A DNA stretch of 13,338 nucleotides from assembly GCA_019423265.1 (NCBI GenBank), contig JAHZBS010000041.1, forward strand, positions 1-13,338, given 5' to 3'. Origin of the DNA: Clostridiales bacterium. GTDB taxonomy: Bacteria > Bacillota_A > Clostridia > Lachnospirales > Bianqueaceae. The notes under the pieces are model-generated. The model saw only the letters and a list, made by a program, of their open reading frames with translations, did not search any database and was not told the DNA's origin. The position numbers were made by a program, and so were the translations under genes. This document shows, piece after piece, positions 1-7,050 of the stretch (its first letter is position 1; each line of letters begins with the position of its first letter).

Positions 1-78
1 CACGGTGGTGTGGGAGGACGGTCACTCAACCAATGGATGGCCTCCTACCCGATTCGTGAAAATTGCCAGCGGGCGTGA
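1..78 (+). CDS. Possible C-terminal tail of an upstream gene (reading frame uncertain)
   Basis: The left edge is open in two forward frames, so any gene here is truncated. Frame 1 gives a 25-residue tail (HGGVGGRSLNQWMASYP...) ending at TGA 76-78. Frame 2 stays open to TAA 191-193, but its later part is rich in Arg, Ser, Asp and Asn and runs straight through a well-formed promoter at 134-162. That makes frame 1, with its stop upstream of the promoter, the slightly better candidate. I recognise no family in either reading. Given the transporter operon that follows, an enzyme of sugar metabolism would be plausible, but nothing in the sequence shows it. Confidence 0.25.
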   Translation, partial: HGGVGGRSLNQWMASYPIRENCQRA

Positions 79-133
79 AAAGCCAATCGCAGGGCAAAAG
101 GGATTGCGGTATTCCTATGACCGAAACAGATCA

Positions 134-162
134 TTTACAGACCTACGTGACAATGCTAGAAT
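134..162 (+). promoter_or_regulatory. Sigma-A type promoter of the sugar transporter operon
   Basis: TTTACA at 134-139 and TAGAAT at 157-162 are separated by exactly 17 bp, and TGC directly before the -10 box gives an extended -10 (TGCTAGAAT). Each hexamer differs from consensus at one position. Transcription would start near 169, leaving a leader of about 67 nt before the first permease start codon at 236. It is the best promoter candidate upstream of the three transporter genes. Confidence 0.6.
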
Positions 163-235
163 TGATCTATATTCAAAGCCATCGAACAGATAACTGGTTC
201 GGTCAAAATTGAAAGAAAATAGAGGAGAGATCGCT

Positions 236-1192
236 ATGAAGACAGGAGCACAGCTTGAAACAGCGGCCTTATCTGTAAGACAGAAGAGACACGCCTCTCG
301 ACGGCGGGACTTAAGGCGCTGCTGGCAGCTCTACCTTATGATCCTGCCGGCCATTACGACAGTGTTTATTTTTCACTACATACCAATTTACGGGGTTCAG
401 ATCGCCTTCAAAGACTTCCGAACAAGCCTTGGCATCTGGGGCAGTGAATGGGTGGGATTAAAACACTTCATTCGTTTTTTGGAGTATCCGGACTTCTGGC
501 GAATTTTCTGGAATACGCTTCGCATCAGCCTGTATGGCTTTGCGACATTTCCCTGCTCCCTGATCTTTGCTCTGCTATTGAATGAGCTTGACAATCAGAA
601 ATTTAAGAAGACCGTCCAGATGATTACATATGCCCCCCATTTTATATCCACTGTTGTGGTGTGCTCTATGCTGATGCTGTTCTTTGACAGGTCAAATGGG
701 ATTGTAAACAATGTGATTGCGGCGCTGGGCGGAGAGCGGCATTCCTTTATGACGGATCCGAATTGTTTTGACCATCTGTATGTTTGGAGCGGTGTTTGGC
801 AAGGATTAGGTTGGGGGACCATTATTTATCTGGCAGCGCTGTCCTCCATCTCACCGGAGTTAATCGAGGCGGCGCGGATCGATGGGGCGACCCGATTCAA
901 GATCATATGGCACATCAACATCCCCTCCATTTTGCCAACTGTCATCACTTTGTTGATTCTGCGGGTTGGAAGTTTAGTCGGCGTAGGATTTGAAAAAATC
1001 TTTCTTATGCAGAATGACTTGAATATGAGCGTCTCGCGGGTTATTTCCACATACACCTACGAGATCGGGCTCAAGGGAGGTCAGTTTAGCTATTCCTCCG
1101 CCATCGGCCTGTTCAATAATATTATCAACGTTGTGCTGATTTTGATTGTAAATAAAATTTCCAAAGTTGTAACCGATGTTGCGCTTTGGTAA
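236..1192 (+). CDS. ABC sugar transporter permease, LplB/YtcP/UgpA-like (CUT1 family)
   Basis: This 318-residue integral membrane protein is one of two permease subunits of a carbohydrate importer. A basic N-terminus (RRDLRRCW) is followed by about six hydrophobic segments. The stretch HYIPIYGVQIAFKDF after the first of them is typical of LplB-type permeases for oligosaccharide uptake. The cytoplasmic EAA loop, which docks on the ATPase, is EAARIDGA at residues 211-218, followed by the usual I-x-LP ending. The start was placed at ATG 236 because AGGAGA (223-228) lies 7 nt upstream; an in-frame TTG at 209 has no such site. Only 14 bp separate its stop from the next permease start. The family is secure from motifs. 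The substrate is not readable; relatives carry pectin or rhamnogalacturonan fragments or other complex glycans. Confidence 0.93.
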   Translation: MKTGAQLETAALSVRQKRHASRRRDLRRCWQLYLMILPAITTVFIFHYIPIYGVQIAFKDFRTSLGIWGSEWVGLKHFIRFLEYPDFWRIFWNTLRISLYGFATFPCSLIFALLLNELDNQKFKKTVQMITYAPHFISTVVVCSMLMLFFDRSNGIVNNVIAALGGERHSFMTDPNCFDHLYVWSGVWQGLGWGTIIYLAALSSISPELIEAARIDGATRFKIIWHINIPSILPTVITLLILRVGSLVGVGFEKIFLMQNDLNMSVSRVISTYTYEIGLKGGQFSYSSAIGLFNNIINVVLILIVNKISKVVTDVALW

Positions 1193-1206
1193 GGGGGGAG
1201 ATTTCT

Positions 1207-2133
1207 ATGGCAAAACAAAGAACCACTGGGATCGTGATCAAAAAGACGAGGGCGGACAAGGTATTTGATGTGTTTAATATCTTCATATGCAGCCTGATCA
1301 CTCTGATCATGGTGTATCCACTCTATTTTACCGTGATTGTATCCCTATCATCGCCTGAAGCTGTGGCGTCGGGCAGCGTCTATCTGTGGCCCAAAGGATT
1401 TACCCTGGAAGCCTACCAGAATGTATTCCGAAACAATGAGATCTGGGTTGGATATCGCAACACAATTCTGTACACTGTGGCCAACACACTGTACTGTTTA
1501 GGCCTCACCATTCCGGCTGCCTATGTCTTGACGAAAAAATATCTTCCCTTTCGGGGCGCCATCTCCTGGTATTTCTTCATCACCATGTATTTTAGCGGGG
1601 GTCTCATTCCGAGCTATATCCTGAACAAATCGCTACATCTGGTCAATACGCCGTGGATTATGATAGTGGGCGCAGGCGTCAGCTGTTATAATCTGATTGT
1701 CACGAGAACCTTCTTTTCCAGCAACATACCCGATGAGCTGTATGAGTCCGCGTATATCGATGGCGCGACGGAGTGGCAGTCATTTGTCAAAATTGCGCTG
1801 CCGCTGTCAGGGTCCATTCTGGCAGTCATGGCGCTGTACAATGTTGTCGGGTGCTGGAATAGCTACTATACTGCCCTGATTTACATTACGAATCAAGACT
1901 ACTGGCCATTACAGATGGTATTGAGAAAGATTCTAGTCCTGGGCGAGACCGCTATGCTGTCGCTGGAAGAAATGACAGATGATGAGCAGGAATGGGCCAT
2001 TCGGCAGTCGCAGATGATTTACACGATGAAATATGCGTTGATCTTCATCTCCAGCGCGCCGCTGCTGATAATCTATCCTTTTGTGCAGAAACATTTTGTG
2101 AAAGGCGTCATGATCGGTTCTGTCAAGGGCTGA
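1207..2133 (+). CDS. ABC sugar transporter permease, LplC/YtcP-like (CUT1 family)
   Basis: This is the second permease, 308 residues, expected to pair with the product of the preceding gene. Predicted membrane segments begin around FNIFICSLITLIMVYPLYF. The EAA-type loop is ESAYIDGA at residues 180-187, followed by LPLSGSILA. The C-terminus KGVMIGSVKG is a characteristic ending of LplC/YtcP permeases. ATG 1207 is preceded by the strong ribosome site AGGGGGGAG (1192-1200), which overlaps the end of the upstream gene, so the two permeases are probably translated in a coupled way. No ATPase gene follows, as is usual for this subfamily, where one shared MsmX/UgpC-type ATPase often serves several importers. 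Confidence 0.93.
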   Translation: MAKQRTTGIVIKKTRADKVFDVFNIFICSLITLIMVYPLYFTVIVSLSSPEAVASGSVYLWPKGFTLEAYQNVFRNNEIWVGYRNTILYTVANTLYCLGLTIPAAYVLTKKYLPFRGAISWYFFITMYFSGGLIPSYILNKSLHLVNTPWIMIVGAGVSCYNLIVTRTFFSSNIPDELYESAYIDGATEWQSFVKIALPLSGSILAVMALYNVVGCWNSYYTALIYITNQDYWPLQMVLRKILVLGETAMLSLEEMTDDEQEWAIRQSQMIYTMKYALIFISSAPLLIIYPFVQKHFVKGVMIGSVKG

Positions 2134-2159
2134 TCATAAATATGGTTAACGGGGATTCT

Positions 2160-2191
2160 GTGACATACGAATCCTGTTATCAATATATAAT
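2160..2191 (+). promoter_or_regulatory. Possible internal promoter before the binding-protein gene
   Basis: In the 81-bp gap between permease and binding protein, GTGACA (2160-2165) stands 18 bp before TATATA (2184-2189) or 20 bp before a perfect TATAAT (2186-2191). A separate promoter here would explain how the binding protein could be made in excess over the permeases. The predicted start would lie only a few bases before the ribosome site at 2203-2208, which weakens the case. Confidence 0.25.
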
Positions 2192-2214
2192 AAATAGGAA
2201 AGAGGAGGAATCAT

Positions 2215-3918
2215 ATGAAAGCAAGACGAGGAATCATGGCTGTATTGGCCGTTGTGTTGGCCATATCAGCGGTCGGCTGCAAGGGTGGCGACGAATCCAG
2301 TCAGAATTCTCAGAGTTCTACAAGCGGGAATGCCGCGTCATCAGCAAACGAGGAAAGCCAAGGAAATTCAGAGTATCCTGACTATCTGAATCTGGACAGC
2401 GAACTGCCGTTGGCAAATGAGACCCAGACGATGAGTATTGTTGTCTATCAGCGGTCGGGACAAGGTAAGGCGGACGATATCTGGTTTTGGGAGTATGCCC
2501 GGCAGGAGATGAATATTGATTTTGACGTGACACAGGTGACGTCCGCGTCGGAATACAAATCAACCGCTTTCGCCACCGACTCTCTGCCGGATATTTGGTT
2601 TCAGATGTTCTTAAGCTCCGTTGAACAGATGACGTACGGGGAGCGGGAAGAACAGCTGATCGATTTGTCCGGTTATATCAATGAGACGCTGACGCCCAAT
2701 ATGATAAGGATATACAATGAGTATCCGGAGTACTTGGGAAAGATTACCTCTCCCTCCGGCGCTATCTACGCACTGGGAGGCTTCACGAATCCTAATAGTG
2801 CGGCGATGACGTTCTATATCAACAAGCAATGGCTGGAAGAGGCCGATATGGAACTTCCCACAACCTTGGACGAATTCACGGCGGCGATGGAGGCATTTAA
2901 ACAGCGCGGCAGCGATATCGTGCCCATGGCGGGAGACGCAGGCGATTCAACGCGCTACCTGCTCAACGCCTTTGGCTATGTAACCCACGCGGCGGAATCC
3001 CAGACAACCATTGCTCTGCGCAACGGGAGGCCTGTAATTCCAGCCGGAGACAGGGAAGTATTCGGTGAATATTTAAAGACTGTGGCAGACTACTATCAGA
3101 AGGGGTATCTGTCAAATGACTTGTACACCATCGACAATGAGACGACGCGGGCGCTGATGCAGAATGGGAAGATTGGGTTTGGCCAAGCCTCGTTTATCTC
3201 CTTTGCGCCCAATAATGAAACCGAGTGGAGTGCTGCTCCTTTCCTGACAAGCGAATACAATGATACGGCACAGGTCGCCAGCAATTACAATTCCGTATCC
3301 AACCAATCCTTTGCCATCTCCCATACTTGTAAAACCCCTGAGTTGGCCATGCGCTTTGTCGATTGGTTCTTTGATTACGACAATTACCATCTGTCCATCT
3401 TTGGACCCAGCGCGGAACAGGAGGATCTATTTTTAGGGAAGGTCGACAGCGGATGGTCGTATGCCACGGATGACGAAGACGATGCGACAAAAACCTATCC
3501 GGCGGTTGAAAATGGTTCTTATGCGACGACAGGCGAGTACCACTACGCAAAGATCCAGGCGGTCATCGGAGGCTATGTGGGCCTGTGCTATGATCTGTTT
3601 GGAGATAGTCAGTATCGCTCTTCAGCTCCGAGCAACACCCGCGGTGAGCAGGATATCGTAACGGTCCAGATCACCGATGAGTATTATCCGGTTATTCAAT
3701 TCTTCACTGACGAGCAGAATACAGCTATCACCGACTTGTCCTCTGTTATCAACGCATATATCAAAGAAAATGTCGCCCAATTTATCACAGGCGCCAGAGC
3801 CGTTACCGATGAGGAGCTTACCGCCTACTTTGACGGATTGGACGCCCTCAGGTTCCAAGAATATTTGCAGTATTATATCGACTATTACGACAATGTGTAT
3901 CTGCCATCGGTGCAGTAA
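2215..3918 (+). CDS. Extracellular solute-binding lipoprotein of the sugar ABC transporter (LplA-like)
   Basis: This 567-residue protein is a type-1 carbohydrate-binding component that should capture the substrate outside the cell and hand it to the two permeases. A lipoprotein signal spans residues 1-22 (two Arg near the start, hydrophobic core, AVGC with the lipidated Cys22). A flexible Ser/Asn/Gln-rich linker (about 24-50) precedes the folded domain. Segments such as LPDIWFQMF, IYALGGF and QWLEEADMELPTTLDEF match the sugar-binding protein fold. The length above 500 residues is typical of LplA/YtcQ proteins rather than short maltose-binding types. The region around 420-440 is acidic (DDEDDATKTYP). 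AGGAGG at 2203-2208 fixes the ATG start. The gene closes the transporter operon and is followed by a strong hairpin. The ligand cannot be read from sequence. Confidence 0.93.
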   Translation: MKARRGIMAVLAVVLAISAVGCKGGDESSQNSQSSTSGNAASSANEESQGNSEYPDYLNLDSELPLANETQTMSIVVYQRSGQGKADDIWFWEYARQEMNIDFDVTQVTSASEYKSTAFATDSLPDIWFQMFLSSVEQMTYGEREEQLIDLSGYINETLTPNMIRIYNEYPEYLGKITSPSGAIYALGGFTNPNSAAMTFYINKQWLEEADMELPTTLDEFTAAMEAFKQRGSDIVPMAGDAGDSTRYLLNAFGYVTHAAESQTTIALRNGRPVIPAGDREVFGEYLKTVADYYQKGYLSNDLYTIDNETTRALMQNGKIGFGQASFISFAPNNETEWSAAPFLTSEYNDTAQVASNYNSVSNQSFAISHTCKTPELAMRFVDWFFDYDNYHLSIFGPSAEQEDLFLGKVDSGWSYATDDEDDATKTYPAVENGSYATTGEYHYAKIQAVIGGYVGLCYDLFGDSQYRSSAPSNTRGEQDIVTVQITDEYYPVIQFFTDEQNTAITDLSSVINAYIKENVAQFITGARAVTDEELTAYFDGLDALRFQEYLQYYIDYYDNVYLPSVQ

Positions 3919-3943
3919 ATAATGGTATATCCCATGTCCATAT

Positions 3944-3980
3944 GCGCGAAATCGGGCATACATCCCGATTTCGCGCTTTA
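3944..3980 (+). terminator. Rho-independent terminator after the transporter operon
   Basis: GCGCGAAATCGGG (3944-3956) and its exact reverse complement (3964-3976) form a perfect 13-bp stem around a 7-nt loop. The tail is only TTTA, so this is a strong hairpin with a weak U-tract. It lies 25 bp after the binding-protein stop codon and separates the transporter genes from the regulator. Confidence 0.7.
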
Positions 3981-4002
3981 GAATTCTCAGTGCCCTTTTA
4001 AA

Positions 4003-4020
4003 AGTTCATATTGAGTTCAT
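4003..4020 (+). repeat. Direct repeat AGTTCAT x2, 11 bp apart (candidate operator)
   Basis: AGTTCAT occurs at 4003-4009 and again at 4014-4020, an offset of 11 bp or about one helical turn. It sits just upstream of the likely -10 box of the AraC-type regulator gene, where an activator or autoregulator would bind. I did not find the same heptamer pair before the transporter operon. Binding by the downstream regulator is inference. Confidence 0.35.
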
Positions 4021-4035
4021 GTTAATCCGTATACT
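4005..4035 (+). promoter_or_regulatory. Possible promoter of the AraC-type sensor-regulator gene
   Basis: TATACT (4030-4035) is a good -10 box, but the -35 side is poor: TTCATA (4005-4010) gives a 19-bp spacer and TTGAGT (4011-4016) gives only 13. A weak -35 overlapping the direct repeat AGTTCAT would suit an activator-dependent promoter. The expected start near 4042 is very close to the ribosome site, so the exact position is doubtful. Confidence 0.35.
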
Positions 4036-4055
4036 AGTCATTGAGGTGGCTGCCG

Positions 4056-6197
4056 ATGAAAAAGAAAAAGTGGATGGGAAGTGTTTTTCTTCAGTACGTT
4101 TTTTCCTATTTTGGCATCGTCCTTTTATCCTGCGCTATACTGGGAATGGTCTTCGTATATAGCACGATAAAAGCGGTGGATGAACAGAACAGACAGGTTG
4201 CGGAACAAAAGATGGAGTTGGCCTTACAGGATTTGGAGACCCAGTGCGGCATTTTGGAGGATATTGCCAGCGATATCCTGCTGCACAATGAGTTCAATCC
4301 CAGTTTTTTTCAGGAAAGTAAATACAATGAGATCGAGCTTGTGGAGAGTTTAGGCAAATATATCAGCTATTCGCCATATACCTCAACATACTTTTTGCTA
4401 TACAGCAATAGCGATATTGTATATCAGTCTACAGGGCATATCAGCTATTTCTCCTACTATGCGCCCAATATACTAAAGACAACGGGTTCGAAAGCGCTGT
4501 ACGCCAAAATTATAGGGATTACCCACTTTACGGTGCTGGACTATGGGGATGATGAGTTATTTCTCTTTGCCATGCCAGTAAATGTTGGAAAGTTTTCTGC
4601 CTCCTCCGTCAGAGCCACGCTCTCCTTTGTGGTTTCCAAAAGCAGAGTACAGGAACGGCTGCGGGAAGTATCCGGTCTCTACGATGTAGAGTTTTCCGTC
4701 TATATGGGGGACGATGGACTGTGCCTGACCGGAGATAACCTCAGCGCCCAGGAGTTTGCCGATTTGGGAGAGGGGTGTCTAGTTGAAAAAAATGAAAGCT
4801 ACGGTTTTACCATGTATCTCAACTATGAGGGGAAGGCTCTGCACTCACTGCCATGGAATTCCAGGTTGAATCTGGTCTTTTTCTTCGTCTTCCTAATTTT
4901 GAGTTTAGCGCTCATTCTCTTTTTTGCTACTTTCACCTATCGGCCAATTCGCAGGCTTATGCTGAAATATGCAAATGAAGATGAGAGTGGGCCTAAGAAT
5001 GAATTTACCACTTTCGATACTCTGTTGGAGACAGCACAGGAGAAGAGCAAATTCGTTGACGAGCAAATTAGCAGGATAACCCGCACGGCGAAAAACCAAA
5101 TGATTTTGCTCTTGATCAGCGGCGATTATACGGATTCGATGAAAAATAGGATGCGGCTGTCCAATGTTCATCTATCGGAACCATATTTTGGAGTTCACTA
5201 TGTCCGGCTCCTGGAGGATGTAAACGAATCGGTTTGCCATCAAATGGCAGATTTGATTGAAGATCTCTCGGTTGACGGGATCTATCTGTATGCCATGGCG
5301 TTTCCGGAAGAGAGAGGGATCGTGGTGCTGTTTAACGCAGCGCACGCCTGTGAAGAACAGGATATCAGAGAGAGCATTGTGGTGCTGTTTGAAGCGGAGC
5401 AGTTGGATGTGGAGATCGGGCAAGGGAGGGTCTGCAAAGAGCTGTCCGCAGTTCAGCTCTCCTATTTGGAAGCGAAGACCAGCTGCCAGAGCATGTTATT
5501 AGAGCAGGGGGAGACGGTGTATTCCCCTATGGAAAAAAATACGAGTCAAAACGGCCCGCTGCAATACGATGGAAAACGGATTATCCAAATGATGAACGCG
5601 GTCCGCCACGGTAAGGCGGAAGAGGCGTGTACAAGTCTGCGCGCCTTCTTAGATGAGCTAAAGGCGGAAAAGCCTTCCGAGTTTCGGATGCGTTTCATAT
5701 TTTCCGATATTCTATCCAAGACGGTAGCGCTGGCGCAAAGTCTGGCAGTGCCCGTGACGGAAGCGCAGATTAGTCAGATACTGTGCGCCCGAAACGATTC
5801 CGGCTTTTACGAGGGAATGCAGCAATTCCTCATCTGTATCTGCGATGGCGTCCAGAGAGAGAAAGGTGTGGTGCAGCAGGACAAAGCGAAGAAGATCGTG
5901 GACTACATCCTGTTGCATTACCGGGAGAATGATTTCTCCCTGGAAAGTCTGGCAGAAAATTTGGGGATGAGCGTCAGCGGCGTTAATCGGGTGTTAAAAA
6001 AGGCGACCAACTTGACGTATCGGGATTTTTTGATTTCCATCCGGATGGAGGAAGCCAAACGGCTGTTGGCACAGGAGGGAATGTCGGTGGCAGATACGGC
6101 GCGGTACGTGGGATATACCAATATCTCACACTTTATCAAGACATTTAAAACCATCGTCGGGGTACTGCCTTCTAATTATGCGAAGGGTAATTTTTAG
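4056..6197 (+). CDS. Membrane-bound AraC-family sensor/transcription regulator (YesS/YtdP-like)
   Basis: This 713-residue protein joins an extracellular sensor to a DNA-binding domain. A Lys-rich N-terminus is followed by TM1 (about residues 10-35), an outside region of some 235 residues with a Cache-like layout, TM2 (about 272-293), a cytoplasmic linker, and a C-terminal AraC double helix-turn-helix in the last 100 residues. The second helix-turn-helix carries the usual VADTARYVGYTNISHFIKTF pattern. Such one-component regulators (B. subtilis YesS is the named model) commonly control adjacent LplABC/YesOPQ-type importers, so control of the transporter upstream is likely. ATG 4056 was chosen because GAGGTGG (4043-4049) lies 6 nt before it; an in-frame TTG at 4041 lacks a site. 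The stop codon overlaps the stop of the convergent ispD. The inducing sugar is unknown. Confidence 0.92.
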   Translation: MKKKKWMGSVFLQYVFSYFGIVLLSCAILGMVFVYSTIKAVDEQNRQVAEQKMELALQDLETQCGILEDIASDILLHNEFNPSFFQESKYNEIELVESLGKYISYSPYTSTYFLLYSNSDIVYQSTGHISYFSYYAPNILKTTGSKALYAKIIGITHFTVLDYGDDELFLFAMPVNVGKFSASSVRATLSFVVSKSRVQERLREVSGLYDVEFSVYMGDDGLCLTGDNLSAQEFADLGEGCLVEKNESYGFTMYLNYEGKALHSLPWNSRLNLVFFFVFLILSLALILFFATFTYRPIRRLMLKYANEDESGPKNEFTTFDTLLETAQEKSKFVDEQISRITRTAKNQMILLLISGDYTDSMKNRMRLSNVHLSEPYFGVHYVRLLEDVNESVCHQMADLIEDLSVDGIYLYAMAFPEERGIVVLFNAAHACEEQDIRESIVVLFEAEQLDVEIGQGRVCKELSAVQLSYLEAKTSCQSMLLEQGETVYSPMEKNTSQNGPLQYDGKRIIQMMNAVRHGKAEEACTSLRAFLDELKAEKPSEFRMRFIFSDILSKTVALAQSLAVPVTEAQISQILCARNDSGFYEGMQQFLICICDGVQREKGVVQQDKAKKIVDYILLHYRENDFSLESLAENLGMSVSGVNRVLKKATNLTYRDFLISIRMEEAKRLLAQEGMSVADTARYVGYTNISHFIKTFKTIVGVLPSNYAKGNF

Positions 6198-6913
6198 TTG
6201 GACGCGCGGAGGATCTGTTGGGCGAGAGCCAGATCCTCCGGCGTTGTGATCTTGATGTTGGAATAAGAGCCCTGCAAGAGCTTGATTTGCATCAAGCCAT
6301 ACCGCTCCGCGATGGAACTGTCGTCCGTGTGGGTCAGATCCATGGCCGCCATGGCCTGTTCATAGGCGTGGAGAATCGCAGCGTATTGAAAGGTCTGAGG
6401 CGTCTGCACGCTCCAGAGACGCTGACGCGGCGGGGTTTCTTTGACAAAGCCGTTGTCGTCGGCAACCTTGATAGTATCCTTGGCAGGTACGGCAACGACA
6501 CAGCCGCCCCACGTGGCGGCTGTCTGTATACTTGCCTCTAGGATTGCAGGGGCGACAAGAGGGCGGGCGCCGTCGTGGATTAAAACGAAAGCACAGTCGG
6601 ATGGCAGTGCTTTCAGACCCAGATAGACGGATTCTTGGCGGGTGGCGCCGCCCGGCAGGATGTGGAGAGGCGTATGGTACTGATGCTTTTGCAGCAGGAG
6701 TTCCCGGCATTGCTCCATGTCCTCCGCCCCAGTGACAACGACGATTGCGTCGATCACAGGACATGCGTCCAATGTGGTTATCGTTCGGGCTAAGATGGGA
6801 ACGCCCTCCAGCTCCATAAATTGCTTTTTCATCGCCGTTCCCATCCGGCTGCCAGTACCGGCTGCTGGGACTACAGCCCAGACCTTGCCGGCGCTCTGCG
6901 CTATCTGTATCAT
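6194..6913 (-). CDS. ispD: 2-C-methyl-D-erythritol 4-phosphate cytidylyltransferase
   Basis: This 239-residue cytosolic enzyme joins CTP and methylerythritol phosphate to give CDP-methylerythritol, the third step of the MEP route to isoprenoids. The N-terminal nucleotide loop VPAAGTGSRMG (15-25) contains Arg23, and Lys30 follows in KKQF; these correspond to the catalytic Arg/Lys pair of the E. coli enzyme. The usual Pro before that Lys is Lys29 here. Further family motifs are DGARPLV (114-120), KDTIK (145-149), QTPQTFQ (170-176), TDDSS (196-200) and KITTPEDL (221-228). Length is normal. The start is supported by AAAGGAG in the minus-strand leader. It stands alone: no ispF neighbour is seen, although ispD and ispF are often adjacent. 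The far end overlaps the convergent regulator gene by 4 bp with no room for a terminator. Confidence 0.96.
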   Translation of the reverse strand: MIQIAQSAGKVWAVVPAAGTGSRMGTAMKKQFMELEGVPILARTITTLDACPVIDAIVVVTGAEDMEQCRELLLQKHQYHTPLHILPGGATRQESVYLGLKALPSDCAFVLIHDGARPLVAPAILEASIQTAATWGGCVVAVPAKDTIKVADDNGFVKETPPRQRLWSVQTPQTFQYAAILHAYEQAMAAMDLTHTDDSSIAERYGLMQIKLLQGSYSNIKITTPEDLALAQQILRASN

Positions 6914-6949
6914 GGGTGTCTCCTTTCAGGTCAATTCGATGTTCCGTTT

Positions 6950-6979
6950 ATTATATCATAGTTCTGCGCCGCTGCGCAA
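6950..6979 (-). promoter_or_regulatory. Promoter of ispD
   Basis: Read on the minus strand, TTGCGC (6979-6974) is followed after 18 bp by a perfect TATAAT (6955-6950). The transcript would start near 6943, about 30 nt before the ispD start codon. It faces away from the promoter of the divergent methyltransferase-like gene. Confidence 0.55.
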
Positions 6980-6998
6980 CATGGCTTCATAATAGGGC

Positions 6999-7027
6999 TT
7001 GTAAACCGTTGCCCTTTGCGGTATGAT
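6999..7027 (+). promoter_or_regulatory. Promoter of the methyltransferase-like fusion gene
   Basis: TTGTAA (6999-7004) and TATGAT (7022-7027) are 17 bp apart. The start would be near 7034, giving a leader under 20 nt that contains the ribosome site GGGAGG (7039-7044). This leader is far too short for a SAM or cobalamin riboswitch or a T-box, elements that often precede methionine-synthesis genes in Firmicutes. Confidence 0.6.
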
Positions 7028-7050
7028 ATACCGAGAGAGGGAGGTCCGAT

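Noticed and set aside
5..193. 62-residue forward reading as a complete small gene
   Set aside because: It has no ribosome site at its GTG, is open to the window edge, and overlaps the promoter of the transporter operon. It is treated as an uncertain edge instead.
1992..2381. 129-residue reading spanning the permease/binding-protein junction
   Set aside because: It is a shifted frame over the permease 3' end and the lipoprotein signal region, both clearly coding in their own frames.
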